Shown: in pieces, positions 1 to 10,522 of the stretch | Position numbering within the stretch: the first letter of the stretch is position 1 | Layout of the letters: every line of letters begins with the position of its first letter | From: Choanephora cucurbitarum | Lineage: Eukaryota > Mucoromycota > Mucoromycetes > Mucorales > Choanephoraceae | DNA: 16,746 nucleotides | NCBI GenBank assembly: GCA_025331435.1 | Contig: JAIWNI010000252.1 | Coordinates: 1-16,746 of the forward strand | Direction of reading: 5' to 3' | The notes under the pieces: generated by a model | What the model was told of the DNA's origin: nothing | What the model saw: only the letters and a program-made list of their open reading frames with translations | The model's database searches: none | Made by a program: the position numbers and the translations under genes

Positions 1-460
1 ATCAGTTCGCAAACGCCTTGTATCTTGACCTATAAGGCTTGTACTCAAGAACAATACGTTTCTTGAACTGCTATGCTTTCTCCATCCCATCAAGTCGTAA
101 GTTGCTTCTACTGCTCCAACGATACGAGTCGAGTAGTGCTCTCTTTCTGATACGTACGATGTTCTTTTATAATAGCCTTCATTTTGAAGCTGAATGTTTT
201 TTAGCAAAATCTTTACTTCGTAGTCATCTTTTGCCAGATATTTTGCAAGGTATCTAACAGCTTGAGGCCCATCGTTGTATTGAATGTCCATTGATGTACG
301 GAAAACAGCCAAAAGGTAGGGGTTGTAGTTGTTGACATAGGCACCACCAGCATCACGTTTTTACGTACAACGGCTTTCATAGTCAAGGACAGTGACAGGA
401 GAGTAAGGTTTAGGGTAATCAAAGCGACACTTTCTTGTTGGATCACCTTTTTTGCAGTAG

Positions 461-523
461 CTATACAATGACAGTTGATGATTAGTACCTTTGTTCTAAG
501 CAAGCTGACATAATGAAACTTAC
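461..523 (-). other. Spliceosomal intron in the Helitron Rep gene (63 nt)
   Basis: On the minus strand the donor GTAAGT begins at 523, a TACTAAT branch-like box follows, and the acceptor TATAG ends at 461. The unspliced frame has a TAA just inside the donor. Splicing joins HKCDL to YCKKGD without shifting frame, rebuilding the Cys/His patch expected at this place in Helitron Rep proteins. That is direct support from frame and family. Confidence 0.75.
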
Positions 524-1849
524 TTGAGATCGCACTTGTGAAGTTGCAATCGATTAACCAGCTCATGCATCATAGGATCATCATTAGTGGTACCTTCAGG
601 GAACCAAGTATGAAGAACGTTCATCTAAATCAGTTCTTGCACACTTTTTTTTGTCCAAAGCACTATATGAATGTGAGGGCTATCTCTGTCTTGAATCTCC
701 ATGACCCAGCTAAATTCCTTCATGCCCCCGATCTGAGCAGCAAATCTCTTGCAAATGTAATCAGTAAAGAACTTTTGTCATTTTCTTTTAAAGTGCAGAG
801 CGAAGAGGACAGGATCTTCCCAGGGAAATTGGGCATCGTCTCGAAGAATATTTTTAAAGTCTTCACTCTTATCATCGCAAGTAAACGTCAAAAAAGCTGG
901 GGTGCACCAAGGTTCTCGAAAATGCACTGAAGATCAAGAAAGTTTTTTCTTTTGTATGCATAGGATGAACGTATTTGACGTGGAACGGTGGAGACTATGT
1001 TTTTGTTCATCTTTCCAGTCAAAGGGTTGACGACATCGCTTTGTCTCAGGTTGTTTTGACCCTTGGTGGAAACCACAAATCTGTTAGCAGATGCAATGTT
1101 TCTCTTTTTAATCAAAGTCAACACGAAGAATAAGAAGGAAGGATCTCTTGCAAATCTTCGGTCTTGAATAAGCAATCTGCTTTTTGCAGAAGAAGATAAG
1201 CTTTCTTCTTTCATGGTAGCAACAGAGACACCGCCTTGATTCTTGGGCAAGCGGTAGATCCCTTCTTGAGCTGAAAATTCTGGCAAATTTTGAGGCACTA
1301 ATGAATAGTGGCCAGTGCATGTGGTATAAAGATAAGGAAAAAGGAGGGCCAACAGACTGGGGTGGGAATAGCGGATCATTTTTCCGACATTGTCTTCGCC
1401 TATAATCAAGTCCTTAAATTCGACATCAGTTGCTTGAGGATTGACTTCTTCGTTTGCAAAGAGAGCGTTGTTCAACCATCCTTTTTCAATATCTACATGC
1501 TTCTTGTTCTCAGAGATGTGGTAGTTGACCAAAGAAAAGGTTATCTTGGGCATGTCATAGCTTGTCAACAAAGGGTGTGCTTGCTGCAAAGCACGGTTAG
1601 CGTATTCAACCTTTTTCTTTCTGATCATAGATGGGTCGCCACGAACAAAGAACAAACTCAAAGTACCACCATAAGCCATTTCGGCGAATTCATAGTTGTA
1701 AGTTGTATACATAGGGCCCTTGATTTCAAAGTGACCAATTCTCCCATGGCACAATGTCGATTATCTTGTTATCTGGGACATGAGCTCGATGGGAGACAAG
1801 ACCGATCTTTCTCTGTATTTGAGATCTTTTGTCTCAGGAGCAAGGTCAC

Positions 1850-1902
1850 CTGAATTGCACAAATGTTAGTAACAAAATATAGCAGCCATGATTTTATTGT
1901 AC
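1850..1902 (-). other. Spliceosomal intron in the Helitron Rep gene (53 nt)
   Basis: The donor GTACAA starts at 1902, TTACTAAC sits shortly before the acceptor, and the intron ends in CAG at 1850. Joining gives a phase-1 junction (MVYPG|DLAPETKD) that leads straight into the block running to SPIELM, which is colinear with the rest of the Helitron protein. Confidence 0.8.
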
Positions 1903-2209
1903 CTGGATACACCATTGAGAATTTAGAAAAATATGCAGGCAACGTGTGGACATGTTCCTTGCATACCATCTCCATAGATTCATCCTCAGTACCGCTGAGT
2001 GATTCAAGCCTCCAATCCAAGCAAGGTAAAGGAGTTTCGGTACTAATGCTTCTATAGTGCTGATCCTCGGGATAGAGCACTTTTAAACAGATGCAACAAA
2101 ATCCATCAAGCTTCTTCATAACAAAGTCTTGGAAAGCCTTTACTTGTCTTTTTTGAACTGTTGTAAAGGAGGACAAGTTGTTATCGCGTACACGGAAAGT
2201 ATGGAACAT

Positions 2210-2495
2210 TATAATCTTTTGTATACTGAATGAAAAGTAAGTCTAATGAATTTTAAAAACTCTTTCTTTTTATACATTTTCAAACAAGACAGTTTGTCAA
2301 AATTAGGATTATGACACTTGCACTTGACATTCGAGAGAAAGCTTTTTTGTGCTACTTTGTGTCGATCACAATTTAGATTTTTCTCAAACATAAAAAGTAG
2401 GATTTTTTGTCTAGATACAATGTGTTACAAAATAAAATTTAGCATAAACGATGAATAAAAAAAAACTTTATTTTACAAAGAAAAAAAAAAGGTGA
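2210..2495 (-). other. AT-rich stretch between the Helitron gene and the next gene; possible upstream Helitron exon
   Basis: An open stretch of 60 codons (2209-2391, minus) encodes a Lys-rich peptide with CKCHNPNF and ends just before the first Met of the Helitron frame. A CATTCAG acceptor-like site lies at its end, near 2223. It could be an earlier exon or chance. At 2467-2472 the minus strand has an AATAAA signal that suits the 3' end of the gene at 2496-3404. Confidence 0.3.
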
Positions 2496-3404
2496 TCAAT
2501 CATGGTGCATGGACGAGTGGTGACTAGCGGTGTCAGAACGATCATCCTCGTCATTGACCGTTCTCTCAAACACGACGGAAGGCTCGAGAGGGATGTCGTC
2601 ATCCAACAAGGTGTTAATCTCCAACGAAGGGTGATCCCAGTTGTCCTCCAGTCGTCAGACAACGTTGTTGAGGGTGTAACCCAACCTACGAACACGAACG
2701 ACTTGTCTGTTGGGGTTGGCCTCATTGTTGACGCGACCAGCCATCGTTTGTCTGATGTTGACAAGATCGTAATCTTCAATTACCAACTGTCTACGAATTA
2801 CAACACCCAAATACATTAATTTACAAAGCATAAAATATCATCGTCAAATAACTTACCAGGATCGGCATACATATCGCTCAATTCAAGAGCAGATGGCTCA
2901 ACAACCAAGTTTCCCTGGTTGACAACCCTAACATCTTGAATATGCTCCCAAATGTGTTTATACACCACAAATTTCATTTTGACAAATTCCCTATTTCTAT
3001 GGAAATCCCCAGTCTTGATTCTCCTGGCAGCAGTACGAACGACATTGCCGTCATCATCGACTTGAAAATTGGGTTTGATATCCACCAGACGCACCCTAAT
3101 GTTAGCATGTGCTCTAATGGAGTCGTCAAACGTGTAAGCCGACACATGCAAAGCGCCTATACTCGAAGTAATATGAGATGGCAATTTTGACCCAAATTTT
3201 AAATTTTGACATACCAGAGATACAATGGCGAGTGTCAATTCCTCCAAAGCGAATGAAATAGTACATGAGAGCTGGATGACTCGTATAGAGCTTTACTCTG
3301 CTTCTAGAGTCCATACAACGAGACTCCAGAGAAGCTGTTCTTCCAGTGATACGGAAGAATGGTTCACCATAGATGTTGGCGTCAGTGATTTTACAGAAGA
3401 GCAT
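2496..3404 (-). pseudogene. Unrecognised gene with two introns and an acidic C-terminus, disrupted
   Basis: I do not recognise the family. The first exon (3404-3215) starts MLFCKITDANIYGEPFF and is joined in phase 1 through intron 3157-3214 (GTATGT...GTATAG) to an exon with SGALHVSAYTFDDSIRAH and a basic patch (RTAARRIKTGDFHR). A second donor GTAAGT at 2856 and an acceptor at 2791 (66 nt) look genuine, but the phases do not match: the exon after it is open in the frame starting QLVIEDYDL, one nucleotide out. That last exon also has a TGA at 2655-2657 before an acidic tail (ERTVNDEDDRSD) and the final TGA at 2496-2498. Restored length would be near 280 residues. It has its own TATA box and 3' signal and points the same way as the Helitron, so it could be a Helitron passenger or an unrelated gene. 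Confidence 0.6.
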
Positions 3405-3467
3405 TTTGGTAAAGATTCGAGCTTAAAAAAATTAGCTTGACGGAATAGCTAGTACGCACTCTGCCAT

Positions 3468-3477
3468 CCTTTATATA
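3468..3477 (-). promoter_or_regulatory. TATA box of the 2496-3404 gene
   Basis: The minus strand reads TATATAAAGG about 65 bases upstream of the first Met at 3404, a normal spacing for a fungal core promoter with a short 5' leader. The same core (TATATAAAG) precedes the transposase gene at 11576. Confidence 0.6.
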
Positions 3478-3937
3478 GTATGACGAGAATCAGTGATTTA
3501 TAATCATAAATTAGGGATTACTTCTGTTAGGAATTGAGGATTGACTTGAGAAACGCCTTTGTTTAAAAAGTTACTGTTCCTAATGCACTTCCTTGTACTT
3601 GGGAAATTTAACCTTATACTGTCAAGACATTGTGCTTGTGTGCCTTGTCAAAACTCTTTTTGCTGTGCAACTTTTACGACCTAAAACATCTCATTCGCGA
3701 AAGCACTTTTACCGAAGATATGCTAATTTATATGTAAAGATATAAACTTTAAAGCATCCAAATCGCCTTACAACTAGATCTAATTTATCTCTTAGAGCTT
3801 TCTGCAAGTACAATAACATATGTCCGTTGGTCAATTACAATAGCAAACTCCATTTTTGGTCTTTACAAAGGATAGTAGTACAAAGTAGAACTCACATTAT
3901 GGACTTTGCAATCCCTTGATACTTGTGTTTATTCAAG
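3478..3937. other. Intergenic, AT-rich, no gene seen
   Basis: About 460 bases between the divergent genes at 2496-3404 and 3938-6415. Both strands are full of stops. I see no RNA gene, strong repeat or clear plus-strand TATA box. Confidence 0.5.
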
Positions 3938-4624
3938 ATGACCGTGAATTCATTGACAGAGACTCAATACGAAAATAAGCTATCAAACTGGATAAAAAAT
4001 CTGTAATGAACACAGAAGAAACCTTAACTCTTTTTTTTTGTGCGACTAGAGTATAACTGTACATCCCAGTAACTAGCCAATAGTCATCCACGTTCTTACC
4101 GACTATTCCCTAAATTACTTTATATAGAAAGTAAGTGACAGATAGCTTATGCTGTTTAGACTTTCCCGTATAGATTACCTGTTTTTCGTGATACGCCATA
4201 AGCATATGTTTTCTTTTTCTCAATCTGTATATCCTCAGAAGGGAAAATACTTTCTCAAAAGAGTAATACTTTATCTTGGAAAATAAAAACGGTAAATAAT
4301 GGTACTGAGCCATACACATATCCAATTAGATCATAAGAGCTGTTGGGGGAATATACGTTAACGGTTGGAGTATGATAATATACAAGTGTATACGTGTCAG
4401 TACTGCTTGTAAAATTTGGGTTCTTTCTCTTTAATAAAATAGAAAATTGCAACCATTATTCTTGCCTGTTGCACAATTATAGGATGTTTACATATTTAGA
4501 AAATTTACTGAGACATTATAAAGCCTGTGCTTCAACTGTTGTTTTGAACATGTTGTACATCCAACCTTTAAAGACTATTCAGGAATTTTCAAGTGATTAC
4601 GCGCGCAACCAATTGTATACTTGA
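3938..4624 (+). CDS. Possible 5' exons of the unrecognised gene that follows
   Basis: A chain of short open segments bounded by splice-like sites, seen only by frame continuity. ATG 3938 opens a 22-codon stretch (MTVNSLTETQYENKLSNW...) ending at a GTAATG donor (4003). After an AATAG acceptor (4083) the frame stays open (HPRSYRLFPKLLYIE) to a strong GTAAGT donor at 4131. After the TATAG acceptor near 4173 it continues (NYLFFVIRHKHMF...) to a GTAATA donor at 4262. An open segment at 4484-4621 (MFTYLENLLRHYKAC...) follows a TTATAG acceptor. The phases of the first three joins agree; the later ones are uncertain. In DNA this AT-rich, picking sites by eye can produce false chains, so this is a hypothesis. 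The family is not recognised. Confidence 0.25.
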
Positions 4625-4828
4625 CACTTTATTTATTGATGCATATTAGCACAAGGAGTGTTATCTAACCGGCCTGTGTCTCATTCGCACGCAAACAATT
4701 TTTTTACTTGTAACACATAAGCCATCAAAGCATAAAATTTAAATCAATGCTATGCATGCCATTTTTCTCTACTTAAAAACAATTGCTACAAGTATTACTC
4801 GAAATGCAATCAGTTATACACTCTAGCT

Positions 4829-6415
4829 ATGTTGGCATTTTTTTCCCTCATGCAATGGAAGTCGATCATATTGAAACGAAGACCTACTTCTTACTCTATG
4901 AACCTTACAAAGCGTAAGTATGACTTGCCTTAACTTGAACGGATATAACTGGTCGTGCACGGGTACACTATTTTGATAGATGACAACGTGTACTACTTCC
5001 AGTTGGTGTTAATAACCCTTTTTGATCCAATTACCAAGTCAAACTGAACCTTCTGTGGTAATTATAGTGTCAAAGTAATTGCAAATTTAAGTTTAGTGCA
5101 AGAAATGATTCAGGGATATGACAATGAATGGAATATTAGCAGAATGGGTAAAAAAAAGAATCCTTTGATACTACTTGTTACTGGTGTGATGAAACAGCAG
5201 CCCCACCGTCAGAGCCTTTTTAGGACGAGTCGTAGAGAAAAAGTTTTAAATGCAAGCACTTAGTATGACAATTATACCACGAATTCCTTTGATACCCGAA
5301 AGATTAAAAGAAATGGTCCATCCGGAAATAGCTCCTATTCAGCTTGGAGAGGGAATAAAGGAAGGTTATTTCTATGTAAACTTGTTCATGAACCAAGACT
5401 TCACAAATGGTCCTGAATTTTACGAAGACGAAAGAGCAAGAGACGAACTTGGTAAAAGCGGAAGACTACATCAAATAAAGTCTCTTTCTAATTTGTTGCT
5501 TTTTAAATGAAGTGGAGCAACAAGGAACCACACAACAGCAGAGACGAAATCAAGAGGAGCGTGGTGATGAGGTTGAAATACCTGATTTTCATGACAACGA
5601 CGATTCACGTGCTCAAAACCCATACTATACAGATGATGATGAGCCATACATTCCATCAGAGAATCCTGCGTTTGTCCGCCGAATGTCTGATTCTAGCTTA
5701 GATTCAGATTTGAGACAAGTCAATGATCTATTAGAAGAAAGTATGACAAATAAAACGTTGCAGTTTGCAAACTACGACTTAAATCCAGTAAATGATCCAG
5801 AGGGAAGACCAAATGAAAGAAACTTTCAACTTGCGGCTAATATGAATGGTAAGTCTAAGAAATTAGTCTGAGTTGATTATTATGGCTAAAAGCTACGTAT
5901 TGGAGATGCAGAAAGTAGTGGATCAGAACAAACAGTTACTCAATCAAGACAAGTTTCAGCAGAAAACTCAAGAACCTTAGAGAATAATTGGCATTTGACT
6001 AATAGTCATGCTGGTGGAACCAGTGGCAACCCAGAGAATTATGGTAGTAAGTAGGAAGCCCAAAAAAATATTAGCACAATAAAACGAAAGAGTTAAAAGA
6101 TAACACAATGCATGGGTGCTAATACAAACAATAGATTTCTTGGAAACAATTATAGAAAACAGCACAAGCAGACAATCTCGAAACAATACAACTGCTAACC
6201 TTCATAACTCATCCAACTTATCTGCCAACCATGATCCTCTCAAAGGCAGCAGTAGAGATTCCTCATTAGACACCCTTCGGAGAGATTTGTCTTTTCGTTC
6301 TGATGTTTCATTTGCCAGCTCTGAAGCATCACTTACCAGAAATATTGGATACATGTTTAATATTTCCAGTAATACACTACGGCTCAAATTAAAACCCAGT
6401 TATCATCTTTACTAG
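4829..6415 (+). CDS. Unrecognised multi-exon gene with a Ser/Asp/Asn-rich C-terminal tail
   Basis: Not recognised. Six exons read 4829-4913, 4980-5147, 5257-5451, 5513-5848, 5906-6046 and 6135-6415. All five introns are phase 1 (66, 109, 61, 57 and 88 nt), and the joined frame is open for about 400 codons except for a TGA at 5045-5047. The N-terminal part has a hydrophobic stretch (MLAFFSLMQW) and aromatic-rich segments (NVYYFQLVLITLFDP, GYFYVNLFMNQDF). From about residue 150 the protein is polar and probably disordered, with Gln runs, acidic clusters (DNDDS, YTDDDEPYI) and two similar Ser/Leu-rich blocks (RRMSDSSLDSDLR and SSRDSSLDTLRRDL). Phosphorylation of these is a guess. The frame of exon 1 is open upstream to 4733, so 4829 may not be the true start. 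The TGA may mark decay or an unseen intron; the 109-nt intron is the least sure. Confidence 0.6.
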
Positions 6416-6829
6416 GCAACCGACATAATTTTATGTCATGGAGGGCAGAAAAATATTTGTGAACACATTCTGGCTGTTTGAATGATGAAAGTGTCGTCTT
6501 TATTTTTTGTAGTGCATAAGGCAAGTTAAAGTAAGTTGTGTTTTAAGTTTAAAGAAGATTCGAGATGGTGAGATTGACATGGTTTTTTTTCCTCATCATA
6601 TTTTATAAGAAAAAAGTTAAAGACAAAAGTTAATAGCTGGTAAAATATCACTTTCAAAAAAAAAGTGAAGAAAAACGAAAAAAAAACCCAGATTTACTTC
6701 TCTGCACGATGATGATAACGTTGAGATGGGGGGTCAAAGAGGTTAGATTTCCTTAATGAGAGCACATAAAAATCATAATGGGGGGTAAAAAGTGAAGAAA
6801 TGAAACATGTATAGCGGTGGGAAAGAAAA
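6416..6829. other. Intergenic, AT-rich with A/G-rich runs
   Basis: It contains poly-A and purine-rich stretches around 6600-6690 and two G6 runs (6728 and 6780 areas). The long minus-strand open frame across 6694-7017 has low-complexity Phe/Ser-rich translation and no family signal, so I do not call it. Confidence 0.4.
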
Positions 6830-7315
6830 ATGGTGTCAATTCCAGTCTTTTTAAAAACCAGCGATCCCTTTTCTGGACATCTGTTTAAGAAGAAGCATGA
6901 AGCATCGAAAGAAAAAGAGAAGATTTTAATGTATAAGAATTTAAAAGAGTGGTCAATCTCAAAGCTAGTTTTTTTTTCTTGTGTACCCAAGTTAAGCCTA
7001 TCAACCCATATATTCAATTATCTATCTGTTGTTTATATCATGTATGAATTATAAACAAGGATTTTACGGATAGAAAAGTCGAGCTTTGTTCGAGATGCGA
7101 TGTGAATCCGAAAGCAGGGCAGCCAAATCAAGTTGAACAGCGTATGTGGTTAAAGTGAGTATCCCGCATTTAAAAGCTTGATAGCCCTATTGTATCATTA
7201 AAAGTGAATTTTTTATTGATCTTCAATTAAGGTGTATAATGCTTACAGTTACAGATTAGTCCATATGTTCAGCTTTAATAAGCAGATGAAGGTTGTGGAG
7301 TCTTGTTTGAGTTAA
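6830..7315 (+). CDS. Possible small three-exon gene with a CxxC motif
   Basis: This is a candidate only. ATG 6830 opens a Lys-rich segment (MVSIPVFLKTSDPF, then KKKHEASKEKEK) up to a phase-0 donor, either GTTTTT at 6968 or GTACCC at 6983; neither is strong. After the ACAAG acceptor at 7059 comes an exon (7060-7154) reading DFTDRKVELCSRCDVNPK, with a CxxC pair, which ends at a good GTGAGT donor. An acceptor TTACAG at 7254 restores frame for a last exon (7255-7315, LVHMFSFNKQMKVVESCLS) ending in TAA. The joined protein would be about 100 residues, soluble, without signal peptide. No family is recognised. In favour are the polar composition and consistent phases; against are the weak first donor and the AT-rich setting. 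Confidence 0.3.
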
Positions 7316-9601
7316 ACAGGTAGAACTAAGTAGGTTGGTCAAGTCAACTGGTTGGTGATGTACTGGTGATTCAACAAAAATAAAGATAAAGAAGAATGAG
7401 TATATTGTAAATATGAATATATGCGAGGATTATTTTGAGCGTAATGAAAGAGATTTGAGTTGGTCACACTTGTAAATGCTTCTGTAGTAGAAGAAAATGT
7501 AAGATCCACGACTATGAGTTGTACCCAGGTGAACCAGGCGTGCTGACTGAGCAACCGCATAAAGTTGCAATCGTCTATGAAAAGAGATTAGCTATTACAC
7601 CAGCTTCACTCTGATATTGCATTCCTAAAAGCACTGTACTGTTTGCTTGAAAAGAAATAGCATTGTGGTTCGTTCGCAAAGATATATAGAGCTATAAGAA
7701 AAAAAAATTGTAAAGGAAGTGTGATGTCAGGAAAAAACAAGAACTTATAATATGGCTTCGGCTCTGCCTATTAAGGGAGATAACACCAAATCGGAAGCAT
7801 GCTAGCTTAAGATAAAAGGCAGTTTATATAGTACGAAAGGCAAATGCAATAACCTTCAGACAAAGCCTTATTTTTATTTCGTCATATTATAAACCATTAA
7901 GGCTTATTTCTTCACTTCCATGTGATCGATATAATCCATTGAAGCATCCAGTTTAATTGCGCTCTTAACTTGCAATAGCTAAACCAATGTACAAGGTCAT
8001 CGTCGATAAGAATAGCTATTCATTAGTTATCAACAATTCAAGTATTTGAGCTATGTTTGAGAATGTTGTATTTACATGACTATCATTCTTCATCACGTTA
8101 TAGTTGAAGTATGCATTGTAACAATTTTTAACAACCAGCTCTGTTTACTTTGTTTATGTCGCACAATCAAGTCTTTCAGTTAAAAATTAGTGAAAGATGC
8201 TGTTATCCTTTAAATCGCACTGATCAAATGAAAGTAGATCTAGTCTATCCACAGTTCCAAACTTGGTTATCATTTCATTTTTGCGCCGTGATTTTTCATT
8301 CACCAACAATCAACAATTGCATCTATCGTAGGCTTTCACTGTCTCAGCAAGCGTGTATCATGAAGCTGTAGCTCAAACCAACCGCTGTTCACATCAAGAT
8401 CATATACAAATTGTCCATTTTGGTGGTGATGTGCATGCGTCTATTCAACTAAAATTTAGATTTCTACTGATCAATGCCTATTCAGATTGAATAAAAATAC
8501 CTTACGTATAAAGCATATAATTGAGTTATGTCAAACTTGCCATCTTAATGCTAAGCTAGTCATATTGCTTATAGGTTATCTAAGGCTATAAATAACACTA
8601 TCCGCTAATTGATTACAATATGATCGATTTCTCACTCAGGTTGAATGAAATCTTTCAAGCTTATGGCGCTATAAAGCCGGCTTAAGTACCAGACGCAGTT
8701 ACTTTATAATATAGATTGTAATTAACGACGAAGAATATTTGGTGGCAGATTCATGTTTATTCTGAAGAATAATATCAAGTCGTGTACGTTTAATATTCTG
8801 ATTGGCATTTTTTTGGCACCTGTCAGGTTTCAACAGATATCAGTGTGAGTACTATAGGTTGACTTTATAATATAAAAGTGTTTACTTACGATATGTGAAA
8901 TGATGCAAGCTTTCGAAGTTTTTGAAATAAAAGGAAAATAAAAGAAAAAGGAAAACCAAGCCCCCCGTTGGTTGTAGATGAATCGAGAAAATAAAATGAT
9001 GGAAATACCGCTACCCTATTGGACGGATAAATACGGGCAATATCATCAAAATCACTAAATTTGACGACTATACTACAAGTATGATACACTAAGATGATTA
9101 CTTGAGAAGTTCAAGTAAGATATGAGTGTCTCATATGAAGGCTTTTATATTAAAAGTTTGATATTGTACATGACAATAAACACATAAGACGAGATAGTCT
9201 ATGTTATTTTTACATCCATAAAGAACTTCAACATCTCAGCATCAGAGCAATAGACTTAACCTATGAGCTAGCTTATCTTTTGTGCGGATACTAGGAGAGC
9301 ACAAAGACTTCCTAATCAAAATACACATTATAGTCTTCTACTCATGAGAAAAGTTAATTGACGCAAGAAAAAGCAAGAAATCCATACTCATATTTGTACT
9401 GGTATCGACGATCAGACTAACTGCTTACTTATAATGCCAACCACCCACCCTAAGTTTATTGTAGTGAAGAAAGAAATATAATGGAAGTGAGAGAAAGTGG
9501 AAGGGCTAAAGATAATGTTGAAATTAGGAGAGATTGGAATAATAAAGTGAAATGATTAATCTAAATAGAACTATCTAAAGATGAAGAAAAGACATTCAAG
9601 T
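7316..9601. other. Long AT-rich stretch without a supported gene
   Basis: About 2.3 kb. Open frames here are short (up to about 73 codons, for example 7339-7560 minus and 8150-8371 plus), Phe/Ser/Leu-rich, and lack splice continuity or known motifs. A C6 run lies at 8961 beside an A/G-rich stretch (8929-8956). CCAACCACCCACCCTAAG at 9437-9454 is unusually C-rich for this region. No tRNA, rRNA or tandem array was seen. Confidence 0.45.
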
Positions 9602-10465
9602 TTATGCATCGCTTGAGATTTCGTCTCTTTTATTGAGGTTATAATTGTTAGAAAGTGTATTTGAATAATTTTATGAATTGTATTATACCTTCTCTTTGCT
9701 GGTGGCTGACTAGATGGACCTTCTTCTTCATACCCTTCATTGAAAAGCTGATCTTCATTATCTTCTTCTTCACCTTGATCAGCAAATTGTTCTAAATCTG
9801 AATCCCAAGAGAGAAATTCTTCGTCATCCTCTTGCGACTGCTGCTGCTGCTCGTCGTCTTCTACTTGGTTACTCCAGGTCACATCTCTTTCCTTTTCTTT
9901 TCCTTTGTCACTACCGCCATTGTTTGTCTTTTTGTTTTGTGGATAGAAATTAATATAGGCAAGTAGGTGATTGTTGCATTATAACATACCTTTTTGATAG
10001 TTTTTCTAAGCTTATGACGGTAGAACTTCTCGATCAACTTTTTTTCAAACCAGTACGACTTACAACGATAGGTAGGAATGTCACTTATGCCGACAAATTT
10101 ACGCAGTTGACGGTAAGCTCTCATCTTTCTCTCGACAGGTACATTTTTGTAAGTCCAGACTTTCCAATCAACATTGTCGTTTTCACATCTCTTAATCATA
10201 TGGTTACAGGCTGATTTAGCGTGGTTGTAAAGTATTCCCTTGTAATACTCGAAAGCTCTTTCTTTTTTAATGCGGTCCTGTGGAGTCTCATTTAATGTCA
10301 ATAAAAATGGCATGCCGAGCCAATGCTGAAGAAAGTATTTGATACGAACAGCGTAAACATCCAAATCTCCCTCCAATTGACATGTGCGCGGTTCTTGAAT
10401 CACATCCAGAATGGGTACTTGTCTTTCTTCAGCGATGTCTTGATCATCATGGAATAGATTAGTAT
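9602..10465 (-). CDS. Unrecognised companion protein with acidic tail, main three exons
   Basis: Not recognised. Exons 10465-9990, 9927-9689 and 9626-9602 are joined by two well-formed 62-nt introns: 9928-9989 (GTATGT...AAAAG, phase 0) and 9627-9688 (GTATAA...TTTCTAACA...AAAAG, phase 2). They give about 245 residues. The first exon encodes a Trp/Tyr/Lys-rich, probably helical segment (CQLEGDLDVYAVRIKYFLQH, WKVWTYKNVPVERKMRAYRQ) ending in a basic patch (KFYRHKLRKTIKK). The second starts with GGSDKGKEKERD and runs into Gln and acid-rich sequence (EDDEQQQQSQEDDEEF, GEEEDNEDQLF) and a PPAKRR nuclear-localisation-like motif. The last exon adds only DEISSDA. The first exon has no good in-frame start, so an upstream exon is needed, probably 10523-10705. 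The gene is divergent from the transposase and may be its accessory DNA-binding or regulatory protein. Confidence 0.65.
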
Positions 10466-10522
10466 CTACAGAAAATAAAAAGTTAGTATCAATAAAATAA
10501 TCAGTAAAAAGAAAGAGTGTGA

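Larger units (their letters stand above)
1..2209 (-). pseudogene. Degraded Helitron Rep/helicase gene, N-terminal and Rep part, truncated by the window edge
   Basis: This is the replication-initiator half of a rolling-circle Helitron transposase, which nicks and joins DNA in the nucleus. In reading order on the minus strand it shows a CxxC segment (FCCICLKVLYPEDQ, near 2090), the RRFARDPSF block typical of fungal Helitrons (near 1160), the LTFTC block (near 880), the HUH motif (SPHIHI, HIH at 667-675), a Cys/His patch (HKCDL then YCKKGD, CRF) and the paired catalytic tyrosines in RYLAKYLAK (229-255). Two introns restore the frame: 1850-1902 (GTACAA...TTACTAAC...CAG) and 461-523 (GTAAGT...TACTAAT...TATAG). 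It is broken by TAA 1761-1763, a frameshift in a six-base A run at 890-895, TGA 778-780, TAG 625-627 and TAA 361-363. The start at 2209 is only the first Met in frame; a possible upstream exon lies in 2210-2391. The helicase domain would lie left of the window. Confidence 0.9.

Noticed and set aside
1308..1853. 181-codon plus-strand open frame
   Set aside because: It is antisense to the Helitron Rep gene, whose motifs are clear; a shadow frame.
6694..7017. 107-codon open frame on the minus strand
   Set aside because: The translation is Phe/Ser-rich and antisense to A/G-rich DNA, has no family features, and overlaps a more protein-like plus-strand candidate.
7339..7560. 73-codon minus-strand frame with a signal-peptide-like start (MRLLSQHAWFTWVQLIVVDL)
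   Set aside because: The rest is generic Ser/Thr/Leu sequence with no supporting promoter, splice site or family; chance is likely in this AT-rich DNA.
541..7573. Shared 12-mer AAGTTGCAATCG at 541 and 7562 as a dispersed repeat
   Set aside because: The match does not extend on either side, so it is likely coincidence.
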